DNA of 64,000 nucleotides, from contig NZ_PCPZ01000009.1 of assembly GCF_002979865.1 (NCBI RefSeq), forward strand, positions 1 to 64,000, read 5' to 3'. The position numbers and the translations under genes are program-made. Below the pieces are notes generated by a model. That model was not told where the DNA came from, did not search any database, and worked only from the letters and a program-made list of their open reading frames with translations. Positions within the stretch are counted from its first letter, which is position 1; every line of letters starts with the position of its first letter. Shown here in pieces: positions 33,878 through 42,038 of the stretch. The DNA is from Arthrobacter sp. MYb214. Lineage in GTDB: Bacteria > Actinomycetota > Actinomycetes > Actinomycetales > Micrococcaceae.

Positions 33878-36800
33878 CTAGATCAGCGAATCACTGAGGT
33901 GATTCGGGGTGCCGAAGCGGTGAGCGGTGATGGATACCGCCTGCTCATGCAGGAACGGAAGCATCTCCACCCGTCCGGCAGCGGTCACCGGCGATGCGTA
34001 GATGGCCACATCCGGCTTGCCATTGGCTGCCTCGGCGACAGCCTTCATCGAGCCGCCGATCAGGCGGATGCGGGCAGCGGACTCCGGACCGGTCTTCGCA
34101 GCCAGCTTTGCAGCACGGGCGGCGAAAGCAGCAGCGTCTTCGCGCACCACGGTGACCGAGTTCTCGGCCAACAGGTTGCGCACGCCCAACGGCAGCTGCA
34201 CGTCAGCGGAGAAGATCACGCGGGAACCAGCGGTGACACCGGCGGCAACTACGCGCAGCGCCTCGGCCAGGCCGTGGCCGCTGGTGGCTTCTTCGAAGCG
34301 CACGGTCACATCAACGGCGCGGTACCGGAAGATGTTGCGTTCGGCGACCAGACCCGAGCGGTCTTTGGCCTGGTTGAATTCGTTGTTCCACCACAGCTTG
34401 TCGCTGGCCAGTGCCGAGCCCAGCCACTGCGCCTGCTCCGAATCCAGTTCTGCGGTGTTCAGCAGGCGCTCGTCGAATGCCGAGAGCGCTGCGCCCTGCT
34501 TGGCTGGGGCATCCACCCAGGAGCCCATGCCGATCAGGTAGTTCGGGCCGCCGGCCTTGGTGCCTGCGCCGATGGCCGACTTCTTCCAGCCGCCAAACGG
34601 CTGTCGCTGCACGATGGCACCGGTGATGCCGCGGTTGGCGTAGATGTTGCCGGCCTGGATGTTCTCCAGCCAGTAGCCCATCTCTGCCGAATCCAGCGAA
34701 TGCAGGCCCGAGGTCAGGCCGTAGTCCACCTCGTTGACGATCTCTACCGCTTCTTCCAGGGTCTGCGCGGTCATCACGCCGAGGATCGGGCCGAAGTATT
34801 CGGTCTTGTGGTACTCGCTGCCGCGGGCCACATCGTAGCGCACGCCCGGCGAGTAGAGCTTGCCCGAGTCATCGAGCTGCTTCGGCTCGATGGCCCAACG
34901 CTCGCCGGCTCCCAGGGTGGTCAGGCCCCGCTTGAGCTTTTCGCCCGGCTCGCCGATCAATGGGCCCATCTGGGATTCGGGGTTCCACGGGTAGCCGACC
35001 TTCAGCGACTTCACCGCATCGATCAGCTGGTTGTTGAAGCGGCGGGATTCAGCCACCGAGCCCACCAGCACCACCAGCGAGGCTGCCGAGCATTTCTGGC
35101 CGGCGTGGCCGAAGGCCGACTGCACGACGTCGCGCGCAGCCAGATCCAGGTCGGCGTTCGGGGTGACGATGATGGCATTCTTGCCGGAGGTCTCGGCCAG
35201 CAGCGGCAGGTCCTTGCGGAATGAGCGGAACAGTTCCGCGGTCTCGTAGCCGCCGGTGAGGATCAGGCGGTCCACGCGCTCATCGGAGACCAGCTGCTGG
35301 CCCAGGGAGCGATCGCCCACGAAGACCAGCTGCAGCACGTCCTTGGGCACGCCGGCATCCCACAGGCACTGCACCATGACAGCGCCCACGCGGGCGGCCT
35401 GGCTGGCAGGCTTGATGATCACCGAGGAACCGGCGGCCAGCGCCGAGAGGGTGGAACCAGCTGGGATCGCCATCGGGAAGTTCCATGGCGGGGTGACCAC
35501 GGTCAGCTTCGACGGGACGAACTTCGCGCCATCCACGGCATCCAGTTCGCGGCCCAGTTCCGCGTAGTAGTGCGCGAAGTCGATGGCCTCGGAAATTTCC
35601 ACATCGCCCTGGTCAATGGTCTTGCCGCATTCGGAGCCCAGGACCTCGAGCAAGGTGGCGCGGCGCTCCTCGAAGAGCAGGCCGGCACGGTGCAGGATCT
35701 GCGCGCGCTGGGCCGAGCCCAGCTGCTGCCAGCCGGCGGCGGCATCCACGCCCATGGCGATGGACTCGTCGAGTTCGCCGGCGCTGTTCAGGGTGTTGTT
35801 CTTGACCAGTTCCTTGCCCAGCGGCGATTCCTGCATCTTGGCCAGGATCTCGCGTCCCCAGGCACGGTTCTGGTTCAGGTCCGGGTCGGTATCGGGGGTG
35901 TTGAAGAATTCGGTGGAGCCGTCGGCGAAACCGGCCACGCGGGTGCTCAGCGACGGATCCTGGACCTGGCGGTTCTGCACGCGATGCGGGGCAGGGACCA
36001 CATTGGACATGGCTTCCAGGGATGCGAGGAAGCGGTTCTTCTCGCGTTCGAACAAGGCCTCGTTCTTGGCCAGCTCGAAGACTGCGGACATGAAGTTTTC
36101 CTGGCTGGCGCCCTCTTCGAGGCGGCGGATCAGGTAGGCGATGGCCACGTCGAATTCCTGCGGGTGCACCACCGGGGTGTAGAGCAGCAGCGAGCCGACG
36201 TCCTTGCGCACCGCTTCGGCCTGGCCGGTGGCCATGCCCAGCAGCATTTCGAATTCGATGCCGTCGGTGGCGTTGCGCGACTTGGCCAGCAGCCAAGCCA
36301 GCGCGACATCAAAGAGGTTATGCCCGGCGATGCCGATGCGGATGTTCTTCACGTGTTCCGGACGCAGCGCGTATTCCAGCACGGATTTGTAGCTGGTGTC
36401 GGAGTCCTGCTTGGTGTGCCAGGTGGCCAGCGGCCAGCCGTGGATGTCAGCTTCCATGGTTTCCATTGGCAAGTTGGCGCCCTTGACCACGCGGACCTTG
36501 ATCGGTGCGCCGCCTTCGGCCACGCGGGCCGCGGAGAATTCCTGGAGCTGGATCATCGCGCCCAGGGCATCTGGCAGGTAGGCCTGCAGCACGATGCCGG
36601 CGGGCAGGTCCTTGAATTCGGGCTTGGACAGGATCTTGGTGAAGACCGCGATGGTCAGCTCCAGGTCCTTGTACTCTTCCATGTCCAGGTTGATGAATTT
36701 CTTCTTCGGGCTGTTGGCAGCCAGCTTATACAGCGGCTGCAGCTTATCCACGATGTGCTCCACGGCTTCATCGAACGCCCAGTGGTTATGCGGGGCGACG

Positions 36801-37396
36801 GTGGAGGAGACCTTGATCGACACGTAGTCCACGTCATCGCGTTCCAGCAGCTTGGTGGTGCCGTCAAGACGGCGGGCCGCTTCGCCTTCGCCGAGGATGG
36901 CTTCGCCGAGCAGGTTGACGTTCAGATCCACGCCCTCGCGCTTGATCTTGGAGATCGCGCCGCCCAGCTTGGCATCCGAGGCGTCAATGATCAGGTGGCC
37001 CACCATCTCGCGCAAGACCTTGCGGGCGATCGGAACTACTACCTGCGGCACGACTGGGGCCATGGCGCCGCCTACTGCGACGGCCTTGCGCATGTACCAG
37101 GGCAGGAAGCCTGGCACCATGGGAGCCAGCGCCTTGAGGTTGGCGGCTGCGACCTTCAGGTCTTCGGGGCGGATCACGCCATCGACGAAGCCTACGGTGA
37201 AGTCCAGGCCCTTGGGGTCCTTGAGCACACCGGCCAGGCGGGCAGCGGCAGCATCTACAGGGTATTCGGAAGCTTCGGTGAGCCAGCGGCGCACCAGCTT
37301 GATGACGTCGTCAGCGAGTTCGGCCGGCGAGGTGAGCGGGTTGCCGTCGGCATCTAGTGCGGCTGGCACTACGTGCTGGGTGGAGGTGAAAGACAC
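33878..37396 (-). CDS. putA: Bifunctional proline dehydrogenase / glutamate semialdehyde dehydrogenase
   Basis: The 1172-residue enzyme oxidises proline to glutamate in two steps. The FAD-dependent proline dehydrogenase barrel occupies about residues 100-470; the NAD-dependent aldehyde dehydrogenase about 530-1000, with catalytic Cys769 in GHAGQKCSA and VTPPWNFPMAIPAG at the NAD site. A C-terminal region of about 150 residues follows, as in other long PutA proteins. There is no N-terminal ribbon-helix-helix, so it is not its own repressor. GTG 37396 is preceded by AAGGGA at about 6 nt; the frame remains open upstream but without support. The LysR gene diverges and putP lies just beyond it. 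Confidence 0.96.
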   Translation of the reverse strand: MSFTSTQHVVPAALDADGNPLTSPAELADDVIKLVRRWLTEASEYPVDAAAARLAGVLKDPKGLDFTVGFVDGVIRPEDLKVAAANLKALAPMVPGFLPWYMRKAVAVGGAMAPVVPQVVVPIARKVLREMVGHLIIDASDAKLGGAISKIKREGVDLNVNLLGEAILGEGEAARRLDGTTKLLERDDVDYVSIKVSSTVAPHNHWAFDEAVEHIVDKLQPLYKLAANSPKKKFINLDMEEYKDLELTIAVFTKILSKPEFKDLPAGIVLQAYLPDALGAMIQLQEFSAARVAEGGAPIKVRVVKGANLPMETMEADIHGWPLATWHTKQDSDTSYKSVLEYALRPEHVKNIRIGIAGHNLFDVALAWLLAKSRNATDGIEFEMLLGMATGQAEAVRKDVGSLLLYTPVVHPQEFDVAIAYLIRRLEEGASQENFMSAVFELAKNEALFEREKNRFLASLEAMSNVVPAPHRVQNRQVQDPSLSTRVAGFADGSTEFFNTPDTDPDLNQNRAWGREILAKMQESPLGKELVKNNTLNSAGELDESIAMGVDAAAGWQQLGSAQRAQILHRAGLLFEERRATLLEVLGSECGKTIDQGDVEISEAIDFAHYYAELGRELDAVDGAKFVPSKLTVVTPPWNFPMAIPAGSTLSALAAGSSVIIKPASQAARVGAVMVQCLWDAGVPKDVLQLVFVGDRSLGQQLVSDERVDRLILTGGYETAELFRSFRKDLPLLAETSGKNAIIVTPNADLDLAARDVVQSAFGHAGQKCSAASLVVLVGSVAESRRFNNQLIDAVKSLKVGYPWNPESQMGPLIGEPGEKLKRGLTTLGAGERWAIEPKQLDDSGKLYSPGVRYDVARGSEYHKTEYFGPILGVMTAQTLEEAVEIVNEVDYGLTSGLHSLDSAEMGYWLENIQAGNIYANRGITGAIVQRQPFGGWKKSAIGAGTKAGGPNYLIGMGSWVDAPAKQGAALSAFDERLLNTAELDSEQAQWLGSALASDKLWWNNEFNQAKDRSGLVAERNIFRYRAVDVTVRFEEATSGHGLAEALRVVAAGVTAGSRVIFSADVQLPLGVRNLLAENSVTVVREDAAAFAARAAKLAAKTGPESAARIRLIGGSMKAVAEAANGKPDVAIYASPVTAAGRVEMLPFLHEQAVSITAHRFGTPNHLSDSLI

Positions 37397-37550
37397 TGGT
37401 GGTCCCTTCGATGCAATTCGTACTTGTGGTTCGGCACCGAACGCTGATGTCGTTATGGCTAATCCGGCGGCCTGCTGTTGCCAGAGAACCGCCAAGAAAA
37501 GCTGTGTGCAAGATCGAGTATGAACCTATATTGTCTTAAGCAAAAGTGAA

Positions 37551-37578
37551 CAAAACCGAAGATGTTCGTTCGGTTTTG
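37551..37578. promoter_or_regulatory. Inverted repeat between putA and the LysR gene
   Basis: CAAAACCGAA at 37551-37560 pairs perfectly with TTCGGTTTTG at 37569-37578 (8-nt spacer). It lies in the divergent region between putA and a LysR gene and is a good candidate for the LysR binding site. A TAGACT hexamer at 37589-37594 could be the -10 of the LysR gene. Confidence 0.65.
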
Positions 37579-37629
37579 CCGAAGTGTCTAGACTCCGAGA
37601 GTCCCCACTAGCTGAATGGCCGGAAATCC

Positions 37630-38592
37630 ATGCTTGAACTGAGAAGATTGCGCTTGCTTCGCGAATTGCATATCCGCGGAACCATTGCCGAGGTGGCCGA
37701 TGCACTGAGCTACTCCCCCTCCTCCGTATCGCAGCAACTGAGCCAGCTGGAATCCGAAACCGGAGTGGAGCTGCTGCGGCGCACCGGGCGCACCCTCAAG
37801 CTCACCCCTCAGGCCCAGATCCTGGTGGCCCATACCGAAGAACTGCTCGATTCCATGGAACGCGCCGAAGCGGATTTGTCCGCGGCCATGTCCACGGTGT
37901 CCGGAACCGTCCGGCTAGCGGTTTTCCAGACGGCCATGCTCCGCCTCATGCCACCGGTACTGCGCGAGCTGCGCACCAAGCACCCCAATCTGCGGGTGGA
38001 AATGAGCCAGCAGGAACCAGCCGACGCGCTGAATGAAACCAGCAGCCGAAGTTTCGATTTGGTGGTCGCGGAGCAGTACTCGGGACATTCCGCGCCGCAC
38101 TACGACAACCTCGATCGGCGTGTTCTGACTCACGATCCGATCCGCCTGGCCCTGCCGGCACGAGGCGCGGCCGGAAATGCAGAATTCGACCGGGTGCACA
38201 CCTTGGAGCATGCCAACTCCCTGCCCTGGGTGGTGGAACCCGCGGGTGCCGCCAGCCGGCACTGGGCCCTGCAGGCTTGCCGGCTTGCAGGGTTCGAGCC
38301 GGACCTGCGCTACGAAACCGCTGATTTGCAGGCTCACGTGCAGTTAGTCGCTTCGGGCAACGCCGTGGCGATGCTCCCAGAGCTGGTCCTGCGCGACCAG
38401 CGCAGCAGCCTGCGCACGGTGGATCTTCCCGGCTCTCCGGAGCGCACCATCTTCACCGCCATGCGGCATTCCTCCACCCAGTCCCCGGCCATCCGCGCGG
38501 TGCGCAAATCGCTGCACGCGCAGCCCGGAATGAGTGATGCAAGCAACTCCGCGATTTTGGCTACCCCTGCAGACTTCGATACGGTCGACTAG
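37630..38592 (+). CDS. LysR family regulator, probable proline utilisation regulator
   Basis: The 320-residue protein has a LysR-type helix-turn-helix (about 1-60: GTIAEVADALSYSPSSVSQQLSQLE) and an effector domain (about 88-295). Regulators of this subgroup use the spelling SYSPSSVSQQL common to actinobacterial LysR proteins. It lies between the divergent putA and the downstream putP, so control of proline catabolism in response to proline or its product is likely, by inference from position. The C-terminal 25 residues are non-conserved. Confidence 0.9.
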   Translation: MLELRRLRLLRELHIRGTIAEVADALSYSPSSVSQQLSQLESETGVELLRRTGRTLKLTPQAQILVAHTEELLDSMERAEADLSAAMSTVSGTVRLAVFQTAMLRLMPPVLRELRTKHPNLRVEMSQQEPADALNETSSRSFDLVVAEQYSGHSAPHYDNLDRRVLTHDPIRLALPARGAAGNAEFDRVHTLEHANSLPWVVEPAGAASRHWALQACRLAGFEPDLRYETADLQAHVQLVASGNAVAMLPELVLRDQRSSLRTVDLPGSPERTIFTAMRHSSTQSPAIRAVRKSLHAQPGMSDASNSAILATPADFDTVD

Positions 38593-38728
38593 ATAACAGA
38601 ATGATCACAGACCAAATGGCACCCGGCGACAAACCGGAGAATTAGTGCCATAGTGGTGACTCGCACCACAGAAATCCGCGCCTATGGCGGCTGAGAAAAG
38701 CCCCAGGCACAAACGGTAATGAGGAAAA
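38593..38728 (+). promoter_or_regulatory. Leader region of putP with small inverted repeats
   Basis: TGGCAC and GTGCCA enclose a small CCGG...CCGG repeat, followed by GTGGTG (38653-38658) and CACCAC (38664-38669). These may be a weak terminator for the LysR gene or a structured putP leader. GAGGA lies shortly before the putP start. Confidence 0.35.
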
Positions 38729-40234
38729 ATGTCCGACCAGACTTTCCAGATGATTGCGATCGCAATTTACATGGCCGCCATGCTTGGCATCGGCTATATT
38801 GCATATCGCCGCACCAACAACATTGACGACTACATGCTGGCCGACCGCGGCCTGAAGCCGTGGGTCGCAGCCCTTTCCGCAGGCGCATCCGACATGTCCG
38901 GCTGGCTGCTCATGGGCCTGCCCGGCGCCATCTACCTCGGCGGCCTGCACGAAGCATGGATCGGCATCGGCCTGCTCATCGGCGCGTGGCTGAACTGGAA
39001 GTTCGTCGCTCCGCGGCTGCGTTCCTACACCGCGATCTCGCAGAACGCCATCACCATCCCGAGCTTCTTCGAAAAGCGCCTGAAGGACAACAGCCACCTG
39101 CTGCGCATCGGCGCATCGGTGATCATCCTGGTGTTCTTCACCTTCTACGTATCCTCCGGAATGGTGGCTGCAGGCAAGTTCTTCGAGGCTTCCTTCGGCT
39201 GGCAGTACCTTGCGGGCATGTTCTTCGTGGCAGGAATCACCCTGCTCTACACCCTGTTCGGCGGCTTCCTCGGGGCGTCCCTGACCGACATGGTCCAGGG
39301 CTTGCTGATGTTCGCCGCGCTGATTGCCGTGCCAATTGTGGCAGTCATCCAGATCGGCAGCATCGGGGACATCACCTCGAAGGTCACCGAAGTCAATCCC
39401 GAAGCGTTCAACCTGTTCTCCTCCTTCAGCGACAACAGCGCGATCCTGGCCGCCGTGGCCATCTTCTCCACCGCAGCGTGGGGCCTGGGCTACTTCGGCC
39501 AGCCGCACATCATCGTGCGCTTCATGGCGCTGCGCACCCCGGGCGAAGCGAAGACCGCACGGCGCATCGGCATTGGCTGGATGTTCCTGACCACCCTGGG
39601 CGCCATCGCCACCGCGTTCATCGGCGTCGCGTACTTCGCCGATCAGCCGCTGGACAAGGCCAGCAGCGAAACTGTCTTCCTGCTGCTGAGCCAGATCTTC
39701 TTCCACCCGCTGATCGCCGGACTGGTGCTCGCCGCTGTGCTGGCGGCCATCATGTCCACCATGTCCTCGCAGCTGATCGTCTGCTCCTCGGCACTGGTGG
39801 AGGACCTGTACAACATCACCGGCCGCAAGGCTTCGCCCAAGGCCCTGGTCATGCTGGGCCGCTCCGGCGTACTGCTGGTGGCCGTCGTCGCCGCCCTGCT
39901 GGCGCTGAACCCGAACTCCTCCATCCTTGAGCTGGTCTCCTTCGCGTGGGCGGGCTTCGGTGCCGCCTTCGGCCCGGTTGTCCTGCTGGCCCTGTACTGG
40001 CGCAAGCTGACCGCCGTGGGCGGTTTCGCCGGCATGGTCACCGGCGCCGTCGTGGTGTTCATCTGGGGCAACGTGGACGTGCTGGCCTCGGCCATGTACG
40101 AGATCGTCCCGGGCTTCCTCGCCGCACTGGTTGTCGCATGGCTGGTTTCCCGGGCAACCTACCGCCCGAACCCGACCATCGATGGCGAGTTCACCGAAAT
40201 GGAACAGGAAGTCGGCGCCAAGGTTACTGCCTAG
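38729..40234 (+). CDS. putP: Sodium/proline symporter
   Basis: The 501-residue protein is an SSS-family Na+/solute symporter with about 13 helices. The SAGASDMSGWLLMGLPGA segment (about 50-67) and GLGYFGQPHIIVRFMA (about 250-265) are characteristic of PutP, including the Ser/Asp/Gly residues of the sodium and proline sites. It imports proline for the adjacent PutA. It has its own ribosome site (GAGGA) and a strong terminator. Confidence 0.95.
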   Translation: MSDQTFQMIAIAIYMAAMLGIGYIAYRRTNNIDDYMLADRGLKPWVAALSAGASDMSGWLLMGLPGAIYLGGLHEAWIGIGLLIGAWLNWKFVAPRLRSYTAISQNAITIPSFFEKRLKDNSHLLRIGASVIILVFFTFYVSSGMVAAGKFFEASFGWQYLAGMFFVAGITLLYTLFGGFLGASLTDMVQGLLMFAALIAVPIVAVIQIGSIGDITSKVTEVNPEAFNLFSSFSDNSAILAAVAIFSTAAWGLGYFGQPHIIVRFMALRTPGEAKTARRIGIGWMFLTTLGAIATAFIGVAYFADQPLDKASSETVFLLLSQIFFHPLIAGLVLAAVLAAIMSTMSSQLIVCSSALVEDLYNITGRKASPKALVMLGRSGVLLVAVVAALLALNPNSSILELVSFAWAGFGAAFGPVVLLALYWRKLTAVGGFAGMVTGAVVVFIWGNVDVLASAMYEIVPGFLAALVVAWLVSRATYRPNPTIDGEFTEMEQEVGAKVTA

Positions 40235-40250
40235 CCAACGCCCCGATCCG

Positions 40251-40286
40251 AAGCTCCCTTGGTCCGCATGGACCAAGGGAGCTTTT
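40251..40286 (+). terminator. Terminator after putP
   Basis: A perfect 15-bp stem (40251-40265 with 40270-40284) closes a GCAT loop and runs into TTTT at 40283-40286. Confidence 0.92.
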
Positions 40287-40371
40287 CCCGTTCCAGGACC
40301 CTGGTGTAACAGTTCAGGCAGGCTTCGATGTCTATCCTGCCGAAGTGCACCGGGCACAGTAGCCTAGAGCT

Positions 40372-40425
40372 ATGCCCGAGAAACCGAGCTGGAAGGAACT
40401 ATTCCAAGATGAGCACCACGAGTAA
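40372..40425 (+). CDS. Possible 17-codon leader peptide overlapping the next start
   Basis: ATG 40372 opens a frame MPEKPSWKELFQDEHHE that ends at TAA 40423-40425, 14 nt past the ATG of the downstream fusion gene and in another frame. TAGCCT (40360-40365) ends 6 nt before this ATG, the same leaderless geometry as at many genes here. The leader could couple translation to the next gene. It may equally be chance; no conservation data are available. Confidence 0.35.
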   Translation: MPEKPSWKELFQDEHHE

Positions 40426-41812
40426 ATTCACGCACTGGCAGCGCACCGAGTCGCAGTTCCTGGCCGCTGGCCCGCAGGCCGTCTACTCGATCGTGGGCAA
40501 CCTGTCGCAGACCGGCCAGTGGATGAAGAGCTTCGACGGCTTCATCGTGCATGACGACCAGCGCGGCGTGGGCACCAAGGTGGATCTGTTGCCGCCGGGC
40601 AAGTTCTTCGGCCCGTTGCACCGCAGCACCGCGCCTTCGGGCTCCATCACCCGGCGCAACCAGGACACCCTCATGGTGGAGTTCACCCAACCGCAGCCGG
40701 CCGGTGAAATGGTCTTGCGCTGGCAGGTAGAGCCCCATGAGCACGGATCCGTGCTGCACTTCACCGCTGAGCTCAACGGCCCGGGCACCACCGCTTTCAA
40801 ATTCACCGTGGCCAACGCCCTGTGCAAGGACTTCGCCATCGCGGCGGCCCGCCTGTACCGGATCATCGCCCCGGGTGCGCACCGCAAGCGCGATGCCCAT
40901 GTGGTGATCTCCGGCGGTCGCGGATTCCTTGGCCGCAACCTCGTCGCCGATCTGGTCTGCCGCGGCATTTCCGTATCGGTGCTGACCCGCAACCCGGAAA
41001 ATGATTTCCCTGCCGAGCAGTACAGCTGGGATGGCGTGCACCAGGGGCCCTGGGCCCGCGCGCTGTCCAGCAAGAATCCGGTGCACCTGGTCAATCTGGC
41101 TGGCGAGCGCGTCGATAAGCGCAACACCCCGGAGAACATCGCAGCGCTCACCGACTCGCGCGTGGCCTCCACCAAGACCCTGGCCGAAGCCGCAGCCTCG
41201 GCGCCCCAGCTGGCCACCTGGATCCAGGCCAGCACCACCGCCATCTTCGGTGACGCCGGCGAGGAAGAGCTGACCGAGTCCAGCCCCGTTCCCAGCGACC
41301 AGCGCGCCCTGCCGGAAATGACCGGGGTCGCTTCGGCATGGGAGCAGGCCTTCGCCGAGGCCGCGGTCAACGCCGAGCAGCGCTATCTCTTGCGCACCTC
41401 GCTGGTGATGCACCCCGACGCTCCCCTGCTTGGCCCGCTGAACCTGCTGGTGAATACCGGCATGGGCGGTCCGCTGGGAGACGGCAAGCAGTGGTTCAGC
41501 TGGATCGGGCTGGAAGACTGGCTGCGCTTGATCCGCTGCCTGCTCGGCTTCGAAGAGCCTTCCATCCCTGCCGGCCTGGTGCATGCCGCCAGCCCGAAAC
41601 CGCTGCGCAATGCCGAGGTCATGGCCGCCTTGCGATCCATCGCTGGGCTGCCTGGCCTGCCCACCGGGTCGGTGCTGCCCAAGATCGGCGCCGCGGTCAT
41701 GGGATCCAATGCCCGGGTCGCGTTGACCGGCCGCAAGGTCACCAGCGAAGTCTTGCAGCAGGCCGGATTCGAATTCCAGCAGCTGGATTTCGCATCGACG
41801 GTGTCTGGCTAG
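40409..41812 (+). CDS. SRPBCC domain fused to a TIGR01777-type NAD-dependent epimerase
   Basis: The 467-residue protein has an N-terminal START/SRPBCC-type hydrophobic-ligand domain (about 5-150, RTESQFLAAGPQAVYSIV, GVGTKVDLLP) and a C-terminal Rossmann epimerase domain (about 165-465) with the GGRGFLGRNL nucleotide motif, LVNLAGERVDKR and the DUF1731-like tail ALTGRKVTSEVLQQAGF. TIGR01777 proteins (YfcH/SDR39U1) are uncharacterised; fusion to SRPBCC occurs in some bacteria. The ATG at 40409 has GGAAGGA 11 nt upstream. Confidence 0.88.
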   Translation: MSTTSKFTHWQRTESQFLAAGPQAVYSIVGNLSQTGQWMKSFDGFIVHDDQRGVGTKVDLLPPGKFFGPLHRSTAPSGSITRRNQDTLMVEFTQPQPAGEMVLRWQVEPHEHGSVLHFTAELNGPGTTAFKFTVANALCKDFAIAAARLYRIIAPGAHRKRDAHVVISGGRGFLGRNLVADLVCRGISVSVLTRNPENDFPAEQYSWDGVHQGPWARALSSKNPVHLVNLAGERVDKRNTPENIAALTDSRVASTKTLAEAAASAPQLATWIQASTTAIFGDAGEEELTESSPVPSDQRALPEMTGVASAWEQAFAEAAVNAEQRYLLRTSLVMHPDAPLLGPLNLLVNTGMGGPLGDGKQWFSWIGLEDWLRLIRCLLGFEEPSIPAGLVHAASPKPLRNAEVMAALRSIAGLPGLPTGSVLPKIGAAVMGSNARVALTGRKVTSEVLQQAGFEFQQLDFASTVSG

Positions 41813-41854
41813 CAGCCGCCAGTTACCGCAATAAGGAGTAACCTTTACCTAGCT

Positions 41855-41915
41855 TTGAGCCCGAACCTGCCGTTGCATGCCAAGTCACAGGCCGCATCGG
41901 CGGGGGCGGGCTCAA
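41855..41915. repeat. 9-bp inverted repeat with long spacer
   Basis: TTGAGCCCG at 41855-41863 pairs with CGGGCTCAA at 41907-41915 across 43 nt. No T-tract follows. It lies between the fusion gene and the ATP-grasp promoter and could be a weak terminator or the base of a folded RNA. Confidence 0.35.
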
Positions 41916-41952
41916 TGTTCACCACGCGTTAAGCAGAACGTGTGCCGGTGCT

Positions 41953-42026
41953 TACGATGAGCGCTGAGCATGAAACTGTCACGCATTGTGCCGTGCAACC
42001 GCCCTTCTTCGGACAGTTTCAAAGGA
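41953..42026 (+). promoter_or_regulatory. Promoter and stem-loop leader of the ATP-grasp operon
   Basis: TACGAT at 41953-41958 is a plausible -10, placing transcription start near 41965. Immediately after it TGAAACTGTC (41971-41980) pairs perfectly with GACAGTTTCA (42012-42021), a 10-bp stem with a 31-nt loop, and the ribosome site AAAGGA (42021-42026) begins in the last stem base. Unfolding of the stem could therefore control access to the ribosome site. I match it to no RNA family. Confidence 0.5.
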
Positions 42027-42038
42027 CATCTCCACATC

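Noticed and set aside
38642-40357. A leftward open frame of 571 codons opposite putP
   Set aside because: Translation is His/Gln/Gly-rich without domains; putP on the other strand is unmistakable. Similar long antisense frames opposite putA (35570-37357), the S9 peptidase (7996-9804) and the DHA2 exporter (13353-14555) are rejected for the same reason.
41971-42021. Similarity of GCATTGTGCC in the ATP-grasp leader loop to part of an S-adenosylmethionine-binding RNA
   Set aside because: Only ten bases resemble my memory of that class, the rest of the motif is absent and the gene is not a methionine-pathway gene.
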